Made by a program: the position numbers and the translations under genes
In this document: piece after piece, positions 39,369 to 48,902 of the stretch
Layout of the letters: every line of letters begins with the position of its first letter
Numbering within the stretch: position 1 is the stretch's first letter
Assembly: GCA_052384575.1 (NCBI GenBank)
Contig: JBQSUQ010000004.1
Source: JBQSUQ01 sp052384575
GTDB lineage: Bacteria; Pseudomonadota; Gammaproteobacteria; Enterobacterales; Pasteurellaceae
Direction: 5' to 3' (one strand)
Length of the DNA: 64,000 nucleotides
Notes under the pieces: model-generated
Told to the model about the DNA's origin: nothing
The model's database searches: none
The model's input: the letters and a program-made list of their open reading frames with translations, nothing else

Positions 39369-40070
39369 ATGTTAGTACCTATTGCTGCACTTAATGATAA
39401 CTATATTTGGGTTTACGGACGAGAAAATTTATCCGTAATTGTGATCGATGTACCAGAAATAAACCATTTATTGCCTTTTATTAAACAAAATGGCTATACC
39501 ATTGAGGCATTATTATTGACTCACAACCACCGTGATCATGTGGGTGGCGTGGCAGATTTTAAGCTAGCTTTTCCTGATGTGGCGATTTATGGCCCTTCAG
39601 AATGTGCGGATGTGGGTGTTCATCATATTGTTAATGAAGGACAGATCCAGTTAGCAAATTATCACATTCAGGTTATTCCTACGGGTGGACATACTACGAA
39701 TCATGTGAGTTATCTTGTAGATCAGCACTTATTTTGCGGCGATACGTTATTTTCAGCAGGCTGTGGACGTGTTTTTACGGGCGATTACGCACAAATGTTT
39801 GATTCTATTCAACGTTTAAATCAATTGCCCGATGAGGTTATTATATGCCCGGGACATGAATATACTTTATCTAACCTTGCTTTTGCTGAAACAGTGATAA
39901 AAGATAAAAGTGCGGTACAAAAACAACGAGTTTTAGTGGAAAAATTAAGGGCAAACCAGCAAGCCAGTTTGCCCACAACATTGGGTTTAGAGCGGCAAAT
40001 CAATCCGTTTTTACAAGTAAAAACTTTGCAAGAATTCACCGCACTTCGTCAGGCTAAGGACCATTTTTAA
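39369..40070 (+). CDS. gloB: Hydroxyacylglutathione hydrolase (glyoxalase II)
   Basis: 233-aa metallo-beta-lactamase-fold enzyme that hydrolyses S-lactoylglutathione in methylglyoxal detoxification. The [10 protein letters not shown] motif holds the binuclear metal ligands. Further ligands are His in [10 protein letters not shown], Asp in [13 protein letters not shown] and His in CPGHEYT. The C-terminal substrate domain is slightly short. Its stop is 5 bases from the convergent dacB stop. Confidence 0.95.
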   Translation: MLVPIAALNDNYIWVYGRENLSVIVIDVPEINHLLPFIKQNGYTIEALLLTHNHRDHVGGVADFKLAFPDVAIYGPSECADVGVHHIVNEGQIQLANYHIQVIPTGGHTTNHVSYLVDQHLFCGDTLFSAGCGRVFTGDYAQMFDSIQRLNQLPDEVIICPGHEYTLSNLAFAETVIKDKSAVQKQRVLVEKLRANQQASLPTTLGLERQINPFLQVKTLQEFTALRQAKDHF

Positions 40071-40075
40071 CGCTA

Positions 40076-41503
40076 TTATTCCGCATAAAGTGCGTTGTAA
40101 AATTGATTTTCAAATTGCACAAGGGGCGCACGTTTGGTTTTGCTTTCCAGCTCTCCAGTTGAGTAACCATTAATAAATTGGACGAAAGCGATTTTCTCGC
40201 CTCGAGCATTGGTCATAAAGCCCGCTAAATTATAAACGCCTTTTAACGATCCTGTTTTGGCAATCACATTTTTTACTAATGGCGGTTGAATTAAACCGCC
40301 GCGTCCACTAATGGTGCCATCAACACCTGCAATAGGGAAGGTTTCTAATAAATTGAGTTTATCTTCATTTTTCGCAATATATTCTAAAGTTTGCAACAAA
40401 ATGTTCGGATCCACTAAATTATGGCGGGATAAACCTGAGCCGTCAGCCACAATCGCATTATTAAATTTAATGCCAGCTTTGCTAAGCACTTGTTTCATTG
40501 CCATAGTGCCCAATTGGAAACTAGCCGGGCGTTTGTAGGTTTCGTAAGCAATGGTGCGGAATAAAGCATCGGCAATTTGGTTATCCGATTTTTTCATCAT
40601 TTTTTTTAATAATTGTGGTAAGGGTTTGGATAAATGCTGAGCTAATAAAGTACCTGTTTGTTGCGGTCTATGTGGAATTTGAACCTGACCACTAAATTGA
40701 ATGCCTAAACGTTTTAATTGGCGTTGAATAATGGCTGCCGCATAAGCATCAGGATCTTGCACCGCGAAACTTAAGCCAAAAGGTTTATTTTGGCGAGCCA
40801 TACAACCTTTGATTTGATAGCGATTATTATCATGCACAACTGCATCAAGCTGACAATATGCCGCCTCTTTTGCATCCACCACTTTTACTTGCCCAAACAC
40901 TTGAATAGGGAATTGGGATGGCACATTAAATTTCACATTTTCACCAATGGATAAATTGGCATCTAAATCCACATAAAAGCAGTTATTATCGATATTTGCA
41001 GCGGCTGGTGGCGAATTAAAGCACATGGTTAAATCATTCCAAATCCACCCTAAGCCGCGATCATGACTGGCAAAAATAGAGGTGTCTAAGATGAGATTGC
41101 CGTTAATTTTTTGAATATTTTGTTTTTTTAATTGAGCTAATAAGTTGTAGAGCTCTCCACTAGATAAATCAGGATCGCCAGTAAATTTAACTATTAAGTC
41201 ACCATTTAATGTGGCATTTTGAATTTTTCCGTTGGTCAGTAAACTGGTGCGAAATTGGAATTGATCGCTAAGACTGAGTTTAGCAGCAAGTGCGGTAAAT
41301 ACTTTCTGCGTGCTGGCTGGCAACATAAAGGTATCGGCATTATAGCTTGCAATAATGTTATTTTGATTAAGATTTTTTGCCACAACACCTAAACTCGCGC
41401 CCTGTGGTAAATGTTGAGCAATTTGAGCAACATCCACTTGAGCAATAACATTAGCCGAAAATAAAAGACTGGAAAAAAGCCATTTTTTAGTAAGATTTAA
41501 CAT
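40076..41503 (-). CDS. dacB: D-alanyl-D-alanine carboxypeptidase/endopeptidase (PBP4)
   Basis: 475-aa class C penicillin-binding protein that trims and cleaves peptidoglycan cross-links in the periplasm. The signal peptide is residues 1-21. The catalytic SxxK is Ser64-Lys67 in PASTQKVF, SxN is in KKSDNQIAD and KTG in VIAKTGSLKG. The insertion domains between motifs 1 and 2 are full length. It is divergent from greA, matching E. coli gene order. Confidence 0.96.
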   Translation of the reverse strand: MLNLTKKWLFSSLLFSANVIAQVDVAQIAQHLPQGASLGVVAKNLNQNNIIASYNADTFMLPASTQKVFTALAAKLSLSDQFQFRTSLLTNGKIQNATLNGDLIVKFTGDPDLSSGELYNLLAQLKKQNIQKINGNLILDTSIFASHDRGLGWIWNDLTMCFNSPPAAANIDNNCFYVDLDANLSIGENVKFNVPSQFPIQVFGQVKVVDAKEAAYCQLDAVVHDNNRYQIKGCMARQNKPFGLSFAVQDPDAYAAAIIQRQLKRLGIQFSGQVQIPHRPQQTGTLLAQHLSKPLPQLLKKMMKKSDNQIADALFRTIAYETYKRPASFQLGTMAMKQVLSKAGIKFNNAIVADGSGLSRHNLVDPNILLQTLEYIAKNEDKLNLLETFPIAGVDGTISGRGGLIQPPLVKNVIAKTGSLKGVYNLAGFMTNARGEKIAFVQFINGYSTGELESKTKRAPLVQFENQFYNALYAE

Positions 41504-41663
41504 AGTAAATTGTGCTTAATAGTTGCTATTTTTTTTTAGACGAACAATAATAGATCCCGAATGAAATTGAGTAAATCAATTTCTTTATATTTACGATTTA
41601 TTTTGCTAACTACGACATTGTTTTGCAATGCCGTAGTTTTGTTTTTATCTAAAAAGGATGATT

Positions 41664-42140
41664 ATGAAACAAATTCCAATGACAGTTCGTGGCGCTGAGC
41701 TACTAAGAGAAGAATTGGATTTCTTAAAAAATACCCGCAGACCAGAGATTATTAAAGCAATTGCTGAAGCACGCGAACATGGTGATTTAAAAGAAAATGC
41801 AGAATATCATGCAGCTCGTGAGCAGCAAGGTTTTTGTGAAGGGCGTATTCAGGAAATCGAAGGTAAATTAGCCAATAGCCAAGTAATTGATGTCACCAAA
41901 ATTCCAAATAATGGCAAAGTTATTTTCGGTGCTACCGTTGTGTTAGTAAATGTGGCAACGGAAGAAGAGGTAACTTATCGTATTGTGGGTGATGATGAAG
42001 CGGATATTAAATCGGGATTAATTTCAGTAAATTCACCGATTGCGCGCGGTTTAGTTGGTAAAGAAATTGACGATGCAGTGAGTATCACAACTCCAGGTGG
42101 CGTCGTTGAATTTGAAATTATTGAAGTGGATTATGTATAA
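41664..42140 (+). CDS. greA: Transcription elongation factor GreA
   Basis: 158 aa, exactly the family length. It rescues backtracked RNA polymerase. The N-terminal coiled coil carries the acidic tip in [12 protein letters not shown], and the C-terminal FKBP-like domain includes [19 protein letters not shown] is five bases before the ATG at 41664. An earlier ATG at 41658 overlaps that site. Confidence 0.97.
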   Translation: MKQIPMTVRGAELLREELDFLKNTRRPEIIKAIAEAREHGDLKENAEYHAAREQQGFCEGRIQEIEGKLANSQVIDVTKIPNNGKVIFGATVVLVNVATEEEVTYRIVGDDEADIKSGLISVNSPIARGLVGKEIDDAVSITTPGGVVEFEIIEVDYV

Positions 42141-42190
42141 CAATTATCCCCTGCAAGCAGGGGATAATAAAAAGTGCGGTTAAAAATTCA

Positions 42191-42493
42191 TTATTTTTTA
42201 GGGAGTGAAATTTTAGTTTCTTCACTTGGACGATAAAGCACTAAAATATGTCCAATGGCTTGCACTGACGCAGCACCCGTTTCTCTGCAAATTGCATCGA
42301 TGATTAATTGTTTAGTTTCACGATCTGAACCTGCAATTTTTACTTTAATTAATTCGTGGTGGTTGAGTGCGTTATCAATTTCAGCTAACACACCTTCAGT
42401 TAAGCCGTTTCCGCCGAGCATAACAACGGGATTTAAATGATGTGCTAATCCCTTTAAAAATTGTTTTTGTTTAGTTGATAATGTAATTGACAT
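42191..42493 (-). CDS. yhbY: CRM-domain RNA-binding protein YhbY
   Basis: 100-aa single CRM domain protein with the GxxG loop in MLGGNGLTEGVLAEID and the KVKIAG strand. In E. coli it associates with pre-50S ribosomal particles. The start at 42493 (MSITLSTKQ) matches family length. In-frame codons upstream are likely leader. It is divergent from rlmE, as in E. coli. Confidence 0.93.
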   Translation of the reverse strand: MSITLSTKQKQFLKGLAHHLNPVVMLGGNGLTEGVLAEIDNALNHHELIKVKIAGSDRETKQLIIDAICRETGAASVQAIGHILVLYRPSEETKISLPKK

Positions 42494-42598
42494 AAATAAT
42501 CCTAAAAAAGTCATGTAATTTGTCATGAAATTGCTGACAAATGGTTGAATTGCATAATTCTAACCTCATATTAAGAAAAATGCCAAAAGTTTATAACA

Positions 42599-43225
42599 AT
42601 GGGAAGAAAAAGATCGGCAAGTTCAAGCCGTTGGTTAAATGAACATTTTAAAGATCAATTTGTGCAAAAAGCACATAAACAAAAGCTGCGTTCTCGTGCT
42701 TATTTCAAATTAGATGAAATTCAACAAACAGATAAGTTGTTTAAGCATGGAATGACTGTGGTCGATTTAGGCGCTGCGCCAGGCGGTTGGTCACAATATG
42801 TGGTTACGCAAATTGGTGGTAAAGGACGAGTGATTGCTTGTGATATTTTAGAAATGGACCCTATTGTTGGGGTTGATTTCTTGCAAGGCGATTTTCGTGA
42901 TGAAAATGTGTTGGCTGCATTATTAGAACGTGTTGGTGAAGAGAAAGTGGATGTGGTGATGTCGGATATGGCACCAAATTTTAGTGGTATGCCATCTGTT
43001 GATATTCCACGAGCGATGTATCTTGTTGAACTTGCGTTAGATATGTGTAAACAAGTACTTGCACCAAAAGGCAGTTTTGTGGTCAAAGTATTCCAGGGAG
43101 AAGGATTTGATGAATATTTGCGTGAAATTCGTTCTCTGTTTAGCGTAGTGAAAGTGCGTAAACCCGAAGCATCTCGTGATCGTTCACGAGAGGTTTATAT
43201 TGTCGCTACTGGTTATAAGCATTAA
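42599..43225 (+). CDS. rlmE: 23S rRNA (uridine-2'-O)-methyltransferase
   Basis: 208-aa RlmE/FtsJ, which methylates U2552 in the peptidyl-transferase centre. The N-terminal Arg/Lys-rich segment and [10 protein letters not shown] give the first catalytic Lys. The SAM loop is [11 protein letters not shown], the catalytic Asp is in MSDMAPN and the Lys in VVKVFQGEG. It lies upstream of ftsH, an arrangement conserved with E. coli. Confidence 0.96.
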   Translation: MGRKRSASSSRWLNEHFKDQFVQKAHKQKLRSRAYFKLDEIQQTDKLFKHGMTVVDLGAAPGGWSQYVVTQIGGKGRVIACDILEMDPIVGVDFLQGDFRDENVLAALLERVGEEKVDVVMSDMAPNFSGMPSVDIPRAMYLVELALDMCKQVLAPKGSFVVKVFQGEGFDEYLREIRSLFSVVKVRKPEASRDRSREVYIVATGYKH

Positions 43226-43306
43226 ATGAATTATTGTTTTTATAAACGATGAGTTTATAGTAAGCTAGTAACAATTTATTAACTTTTTAAATAACGAGGT
43301 CAACCC

Positions 43307-45217
43307 TTGAAAGATATGGTGAAAAATATTGCCCTATGGGTAGTTGTTGCGGTTGTAATGATAACAGCCTATCAAGGTTTCAATTCTTCTGATTCAGGCA
43401 ATCGTATTGACTATACGACATTTATGACAGATGTTGAAAACCAACAAATTTCTCAAACCAAATTTAATGAAATTGGTGAGATTTTTGTGACGAAGAAAGA
43501 TGGAACACGTTATACAACCGTTCTACCAACACCATTAGAAGATCGTCAGATTTTAAATGACTTATTGAAACAAAAAGTCAAAGTGGAAGGGGCATTACCA
43601 GAACAACGTGGTCTTTTATCACAGATTTTAATTTCTTGGTTCCCAATGCTATTTTTAGTGGGTGTTTGGATTTTCTTTATGCGTCAAATGCAAGGTGGTG
43701 GCGGTAAAGCGATGAGCTTTGGTAAAAGCCGCGCTAAAATGTTGACCAAAGAGCAAATCAATACCACATTTGCCGATGTTGCAGGCTGCGATGAAGCAAA
43801 AGAAGAAGTCGCGGAAATTGTTGATTTCTTACGTGACCCTAGCAAATTCCAAAAACTAGGTGGGAAAATTCCTAAAGGCGTATTAATGGTTGGGCCTCCA
43901 GGTACGGGTAAAACCTTGATTGCTAAGGCAATTGCTGGTGAAGCAAAAGTACCATTTTTTACTATTTCAGGATCTGATTTCGTAGAAATGTTTGTGGGGG
44001 TTGGTGCTTCTCGTGTACGTGATATGTTTGAACAAGCGAAGAAAAATGCACCTTGCTTAATTTTTATTGATGAAATTGATGCTGTTGGTCGCCAACGTGG
44101 CGCGGGTTTAGGTGGTGGTCATGATGAACGTGAACAAACCCTCAACCAAATGCTCGTTGAAATGGATGGTTTTGAAGGCAAAGAAGGCATTATCGTTATT
44201 GCCGCTACAAACCGACCAGATGTATTAGACCCTGCACTTGTGCGTCCAGGACGTTTTGACCGTCAAGTTACTGTTGGTTTACCTGATGTTCGTGGTCGTG
44301 AACAAATCTTAAAAGTGCATATGCGTAAAGTTCCTTTAGCAGAGGATGTGGATGCCATGACTCTAGCTCGTGGAACTCCTGGTTATTCTGGTGCAGACTT
44401 AGCGAATTTAGTCAATGAAGCGGCATTATTTGCTGCGCGTACTAATAAACGTGTTGTGAGTATGCTTGAGTTTGAAAAAGCGAAAGATAAGATCAATATG
44501 GGACCTGAGCGTCGTACTATGATCATGACAGAAAAAGAAAAAGAAGCCACTGCCTATCATGAGGCAGGACATGCTATTGTGGCTTATTTAGTACCAGAAC
44601 ATGATCCTGTGCATAAAGTCACTATCATTCCACGTGGTCGGGCATTAGGTGTGACCTTCTATTTACCAAAAGGTGATCAAGTGAGTTTCAGCCAAAAACA
44701 ATTGGAAAGTAGACTTTCTAGTCTTTATGCTGGTCGTTTAGCAGAAGAACTGATTTATGGTGAAGAAAACATTTCTACTGGTGCTTCCAATGATATTAAA
44801 GTGGCAACAAATATTGCGCGTAATATGGTTACCCAATGGGGATTCTCTGAAAATCTAGGGCCAATTCTTTATACAGAAGATGAAGGCGAAGTCTTCTTAG
44901 GTCGTTCAATGGCAAAAGCTAAACATATGTCTGATGAAACGGCTCATACGATTGATGAAGAAGTGCGTGCAATAGTGGCGCGTAACTACGAACGAGCAAG
45001 ACAAATTTTGCTTGATAATATGGATATTTTACATGCAATGAAAGATGCATTAATGAAATATGAAACCATAGAAGAAGAGCAAATTAAGCAGTTGATGAAT
45101 AGAGAAACAGTCACTGCACCTGCTGGTTGGCAAGAGCAAGAAATTGCTACCCCTGAAGTACCACCAACAAAAAGTGCGGTGGAAAAACCAGCATTTTTAG
45201 ATGAAGATAAAGAATAA
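43307..45217 (+). CDS. ftsH: ATP-dependent zinc metalloprotease FtsH
   Basis: 636-aa membrane-anchored hexameric AAA+ protease. Two N-terminal membrane helices flank a short periplasmic domain. Walker A is GPPGTGKT near 200, Walker [10 protein letters not shown], the pore motif FVEMFVG, the second region of homology [19 protein letters not shown], and the zinc site HEAGH. TTG at 43307 has GAGG seven bases upstream, while ATG at 43316 is 16 bases away, so I prefer the TTG. It degrades LpxC, sigma-32 and YccA-type proteins in E. coli. Confidence 0.95.
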   Translation: MKDMVKNIALWVVVAVVMITAYQGFNSSDSGNRIDYTTFMTDVENQQISQTKFNEIGEIFVTKKDGTRYTTVLPTPLEDRQILNDLLKQKVKVEGALPEQRGLLSQILISWFPMLFLVGVWIFFMRQMQGGGGKAMSFGKSRAKMLTKEQINTTFADVAGCDEAKEEVAEIVDFLRDPSKFQKLGGKIPKGVLMVGPPGTGKTLIAKAIAGEAKVPFFTISGSDFVEMFVGVGASRVRDMFEQAKKNAPCLIFIDEIDAVGRQRGAGLGGGHDEREQTLNQMLVEMDGFEGKEGIIVIAATNRPDVLDPALVRPGRFDRQVTVGLPDVRGREQILKVHMRKVPLAEDVDAMTLARGTPGYSGADLANLVNEAALFAARTNKRVVSMLEFEKAKDKINMGPERRTMIMTEKEKEATAYHEAGHAIVAYLVPEHDPVHKVTIIPRGRALGVTFYLPKGDQVSFSQKQLESRLSSLYAGRLAEELIYGEENISTGASNDIKVATNIARNMVTQWGFSENLGPILYTEDEGEVFLGRSMAKAKHMSDETAHTIDEEVRAIVARNYERARQILLDNMDILHAMKDALMKYETIEEEQIKQLMNRETVTAPAGWQEQEIATPEVPPTKSAVEKPAFLDEDKE

Positions 45218-45237
45218 CTATTATTCAATACTATTTT

Positions 45238-45266
45238 AGGACGCCATTGGCGTCCTTATTTTTTAG
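45238..45266 (+). terminator. Terminator of ftsH
   Basis: AGGACGCC / GGCGTCCT stem (45238-45245, 45249-45256) with loop ATT, followed by TATTTTTTAG. Confidence 0.85.
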
Positions 45267-45354
45267 CTATGCCATATGAAATATATTGCTTAAACATAAA
45301 ATATGTATAATAGGTTTATTCTTTTCAGACATAGTCATTTTTATCCATATTGAT

Positions 45355-46539
45355 ATGCAGAGCGAACAATTTCAAAATATCTTAGCATTATCCGCTAAGG
45401 CTGAAAGCCTGACTGAGCAACTTACGGTGTTACAAGCTTATGATCGCTTTATTCAAAATTATCCAGACAGTGCTGCTGCTTACCAAAATCGCTCCGATTT
45501 ATTGCAAAAACTCGGTTTATATCAGCTTGCATGGCAAGACGCAGAAAAAGTGACAGAACTTGCTCCCGATTTTGCTCTTGGACATTGCAACAAAGCCTTT
45601 TTACTTAATTTATTTGGTCATTATGAGCAGGGATGGGCTGAGTATGAATGGCGATTTAAAACAGATATTCCCACTTTTAAGGATCCGGGTTGGCCAATTT
45701 CTCGTTGGCAAGGTGAAACAATAGAACAGGGGAAATTATTGTTGATTCATGCTGAACAGGGACTAGGGGATAATATTCAGTTTGTCCGTTTGGCTATTTT
45801 AGCAAAGCAACGTGGCCTGCCTGTTGTTGTGGTTAATCATTCTCCTGTAGAAAATTTGCTCAATCACAATTTGGCGTTACATGATGTAGATTATGCTTCC
45901 AATGGAAGTGCTATTGCCGATCTTGCTTGTTATTGTTCAATGATGAGCTTGCCACATTACCTTGATTTACGACTCGATAATATTCCTTTTTCTGACGGTT
46001 ATCTACAAGCAGAACCCCTGTTCTTTGCTAAATGGCAAGAAAAATTGAGAAGTGGTAGCAAGCGAACACGCCTTAAAATCGGTGTAGTTTGGTCTGGATC
46101 TGCAAAGCATAATCGTAATAAAACTCGTAGTTTACAGTTTGCACAGTTTAGTCAATTATTTGGTTTGGACGCCGATTTTCATTGCCTACAAAAAGAAGTG
46201 AGTGAGGTGGATTTAGCTTGTTCACAAGGAATTGACAATCTTCATTTTTGGCATAATGAAATCAATGATTTTTCTGATACGGCGGGTTTAGTAGCACAGA
46301 TGGATCTTGTGATTAGTGTTGATACATCTGTAGCACATTTAGCTGCAGCAATGGGTAAACCAACTTGGATTATGATTAGTTATCATCCAGATTTTCGTTG
46401 GTTATTAAATCGAAATGATAGTCCATGGTATCGTAGTGTGCAGCTTTTTCGCCAAGATAACGATCAAAATTGGTTGAAGGTTGTGCAAAATATCTATAAA
46501 CAGCTTGAGAAAGAAATTGGATTAATACAAAGTAGCTGA
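45355..46539 (+). CDS. TPR-containing glycosyltransferase-9-like protein
   Basis: 394 aa. The N-terminal third has two or three TPR-type helical repeats (e.g. AYQNRSDLLQKLGLYQLAWQ and KAFLLNLFGHYEQGW). The C-terminal part resembles family 9 glycosyltransferases: EQGLGDNIQFVRLA, IGVVWSGSAKHNRNK, and LVISVDTSVAHLAAAMGKP at the sugar-nucleotide site. Heptosyltransferase-like folds act on lipopolysaccharide or proteins, but the acceptor here is unknown. No signal peptide. I chose ATG 45355 (MQSEQFQ). Upstream codons carry a hydrophobic run but no ribosome-binding site. It stands between ftsH and folP, neighbours in E. coli. Confidence 0.82.
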   Translation: MQSEQFQNILALSAKAESLTEQLTVLQAYDRFIQNYPDSAAAYQNRSDLLQKLGLYQLAWQDAEKVTELAPDFALGHCNKAFLLNLFGHYEQGWAEYEWRFKTDIPTFKDPGWPISRWQGETIEQGKLLLIHAEQGLGDNIQFVRLAILAKQRGLPVVVVNHSPVENLLNHNLALHDVDYASNGSAIADLACYCSMMSLPHYLDLRLDNIPFSDGYLQAEPLFFAKWQEKLRSGSKRTRLKIGVVWSGSAKHNRNKTRSLQFAQFSQLFGLDADFHCLQKEVSEVDLACSQGIDNLHFWHNEINDFSDTAGLVAQMDLVISVDTSVAHLAAAMGKPTWIMISYHPDFRWLLNRNDSPWYRSVQLFRQDNDQNWLKVVQNIYKQLEKEIGLIQSS

Positions 46540-46595
46540 TAAGTACTGCAAAATTTCGTTATAATTGACCGCACTTTTTATCTTTGGAGCCTAAT

Positions 46596-47429
46596 ATGAC
46601 AGCTCAAATGCTTTATGCAAATGGCAAAAAACTTGATATAACCATCCCTCAAATAATGGGGATTCTTAATTTTACCCCTGATTCCTTTTCTGATAGTGGG
46701 CAATTTTTTCAATTAGATAAAGCCTTATTTCAAGTAGAAAAAATGTTAGCAGCAGGCGCGGCCATTATTGATATTGGTGGAGAGTCGACCCGTCCAAATG
46801 CGGAGGAAGTAAGTCTTGATGAAGAGCTAAATCGCGTTGTTCCTGTGGTTGAGGCTGTTCATCAACGTTTTGATTGCTGGATTTCTGTAGATAGTTCAAA
46901 AGCATTGGTAATGAAAGAAGCCGCGAAAGCAGGGATGGATATGATTAATGATATCCGCGCATTACAAGAACCTGATGCTTTGCAAACTGCGGCGAAATTG
47001 GATTTACCAACTTGCATTATGCATATGCAAGGGCAGCCGCGTACTATGCAAACCAATCCACATTATCAAGATGTGGTGCAAGATGTGATGGAATTTCTGC
47101 AAAAACGCACCGCACTTTGTCTGCAAGCTGGGATGAAAAAAGAAAATATTATTTGGGATGTGGGTTTTGGTTTTGGTAAAAGTGTTGAACATAATTATCA
47201 GCTATTGCAGCAACTATCCAAATTTTGTGAGCAATATCCAGTGTTAGCTGGGCTTTCTCGTAAATCGATGTTAGGCGCTGTCTTGGATAAACCTGTCGGA
47301 CAACGTATAATTGGCAGCGTAGCTGGCGCATTAATTGCAGCAATGAATGGCGCAAAAATTATTCGTGTGCATGATGTTGAAGAAACGGCAGATGCGTTTA
47401 AAATACTCAATGCAACCTATTATAGATAA
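46596..47429 (+). CDS. folP: Dihydropteroate synthase
   Basis: 277-aa TIM-barrel enzyme joining pterin pyrophosphate and p-aminobenzoate, the sulfonamide target. Signature motifs are [15 protein letters not shown] and [12 protein letters not shown], with GLSRKSMLG near the C-terminus. GGAG lies six bases before the ATG at 46596. An uptake sequence lies just upstream. glmM follows after 17 bases, as in E. coli. No foreign insertion in the sulfonamide-resistance loop is apparent. Confidence 0.96.
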   Translation: MTAQMLYANGKKLDITIPQIMGILNFTPDSFSDSGQFFQLDKALFQVEKMLAAGAAIIDIGGESTRPNAEEVSLDEELNRVVPVVEAVHQRFDCWISVDSSKALVMKEAAKAGMDMINDIRALQEPDALQTAAKLDLPTCIMHMQGQPRTMQTNPHYQDVVQDVMEFLQKRTALCLQAGMKKENIIWDVGFGFGKSVEHNYQLLQQLSKFCEQYPVLAGLSRKSMLGAVLDKPVGQRIIGSVAGALIAAMNGAKIIRVHDVEETADAFKILNATYYR

Positions 47430-47446
47430 CAACAAAAGGATTCTTT

Positions 47447-48781
47447 ATGGCAAATCGTAAATATTTTGGCACCGATGGTGTGCGTGGCAAAGTGGGGACT
47501 TTCCCAATTACACCTGATTTCGCGCTTAAATTAGGCTGGGCTGCGGGTAAAGTATTAGCAACTCAAGGCTCTAAAAAAGTATTAATTGGTAAAGATACGC
47601 GTATTTCAGGCTATATGTTAGAGTCAGCGTTAGAAGCTGGCTTAACAGCAGCAGGCTTATCAGCAGTTTTCGTTGGTCCCATGCCTACGCCAGCAGTAGC
47701 TTATTTAACCCGTACTTTCCGCGCTGAAGCAGGAGTGGTGATTTCTGCTTCCCATAATCCTTATGATGATAATGGTATTAAATTTTTCTCTTCACAAGGC
47801 ACCAAATTACCCGATGATGTAGAAGAAGCCATTGAAGCTATGTTAGATCAGCCAATTGATTGTGTGGAATCTGCTGAGCTAGGTAAGGCGAGTCGTATTA
47901 ATGATGCAGCAGGGCGTTATATTGAATTTTGTAAGGGAACATTCCCAACCCATTTGAGCTTAGAAGGTTATAAAATTGTGGTCGATTGCGCTCATGGTGC
48001 GACTTATCATATTGCGCCGAGTGTTATGCGTGAGCTCGGTGCTGAAGTGATTGAAATCGGTACCGAACCGAATGGTCTTAATATTAATGAGCAATGTGGC
48101 GCAACAGATGTAAAAGCCTTACAAGCTAAAGTACTAGAAACTGGTGCGGATATTGGACTTGCTTATGATGGCGATGGTGACCGCATTATGATGGTGGATC
48201 ATTTAGGTAATAAAGTCGATGGTGACCAAATTCTATTTATTATTGCACGTGAAGCATTGCGTTCTGGTAATTTAGAGGGCGGTGTTGTCGGTACTTTAAT
48301 GAGTAATATGAGCCTTGAAATTGCACTAAAACAGTTGGGTATTCCATTCTTGCGTGCAAATGTGGGCGACCGCTATGTACTAGAAAAAATGCAAGAGAAT
48401 AATTGGAAATTCGGTGGTGAGAATTCAGGGCATATTATTATTGCGGATAAAAACACCACAGGGGACGGTATTATTGCTTCATTAGCTGTATTAACTGCGA
48501 TGGTTCAACATAAATTGAGCTTAAATGAACTGGCTGGTGCAGTGAAATTATTCCCTCAAGTGCTATTGAATGTTCGTTTTGCTGGTGGTGCAAATCCATT
48601 AGAGAGTGAAGCAGTGAAAGCTGTTGCTGCAGAGGTAGAAAAACGCTTAATTGGCAAAGGGCGCATTTTGTTACGTAAATCGGGAACAGAACCATTAATT
48701 CGCGTCATGGTGGAATGTGAAGATGGTGATTTAGCTCAGAAATGTGCGGAAGAAATCGTTGAAGCGGTAAAAGCAAATTAA
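47447..48781 (+). CDS. glmM: Phosphoglucosamine mutase
   Basis: 444-aa alpha-D-phosphohexomutase that interconverts glucosamine-6-phosphate and glucosamine-1-phosphate for UDP-GlcNAc. The active-site phosphoserine is in [14 protein letters not shown], the metal loop is [12 protein letters not shown], and the C-terminal phosphate loop is [19 protein letters not shown] precedes the ATG at the usual spacing. Confidence 0.97.
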   Translation: MANRKYFGTDGVRGKVGTFPITPDFALKLGWAAGKVLATQGSKKVLIGKDTRISGYMLESALEAGLTAAGLSAVFVGPMPTPAVAYLTRTFRAEAGVVISASHNPYDDNGIKFFSSQGTKLPDDVEEAIEAMLDQPIDCVESAELGKASRINDAAGRYIEFCKGTFPTHLSLEGYKIVVDCAHGATYHIAPSVMRELGAEVIEIGTEPNGLNINEQCGATDVKALQAKVLETGADIGLAYDGDGDRIMMVDHLGNKVDGDQILFIIAREALRSGNLEGGVVGTLMSNMSLEIALKQLGIPFLRANVGDRYVLEKMQENNWKFGGENSGHIIIADKNTTGDGIIASLAVLTAMVQHKLSLNELAGAVKLFPQVLLNVRFAGGANPLESEAVKAVAAEVEKRLIGKGRILLRKSGTEPLIRVMVECEDGDLAQKCAEEIVEAVKAN

Positions 48782-48797
48782 ATAGCATGCAATAAAT

Positions 48798-48858
48798 AAA
48801 GTTCGGTGGATTTTTATGAAGTTTTAAAACTCAATGAAAATTCACCGCACTTTTTCTT
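48798..48858. terminator. Imperfect paired uptake-sequence hairpin after glmM
   Basis: A degenerate uptake sequence AAGTTCGGT (one change from AAGTGCGGT) faces an intact ACCGCACTT across a long loop, followed by T5. It looks like a decaying paired terminator between the convergent glmM and ppc. Confidence 0.5.
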
Positions 48859-48902
48859 AGTAACTAAAATCCACCTTCTATGCAGGTGGATTTTTATATT
48901 AA

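Noticed and set aside
45286..45354. N-terminal signal anchor for the TPR-glycosyltransferase from an upstream start
   Set aside because: The hydrophobic run arises only by using a TTG/ATG without a ribosome-binding site, close to the ftsH terminator. The ATG at 45355 begins the TPR domain cleanly.
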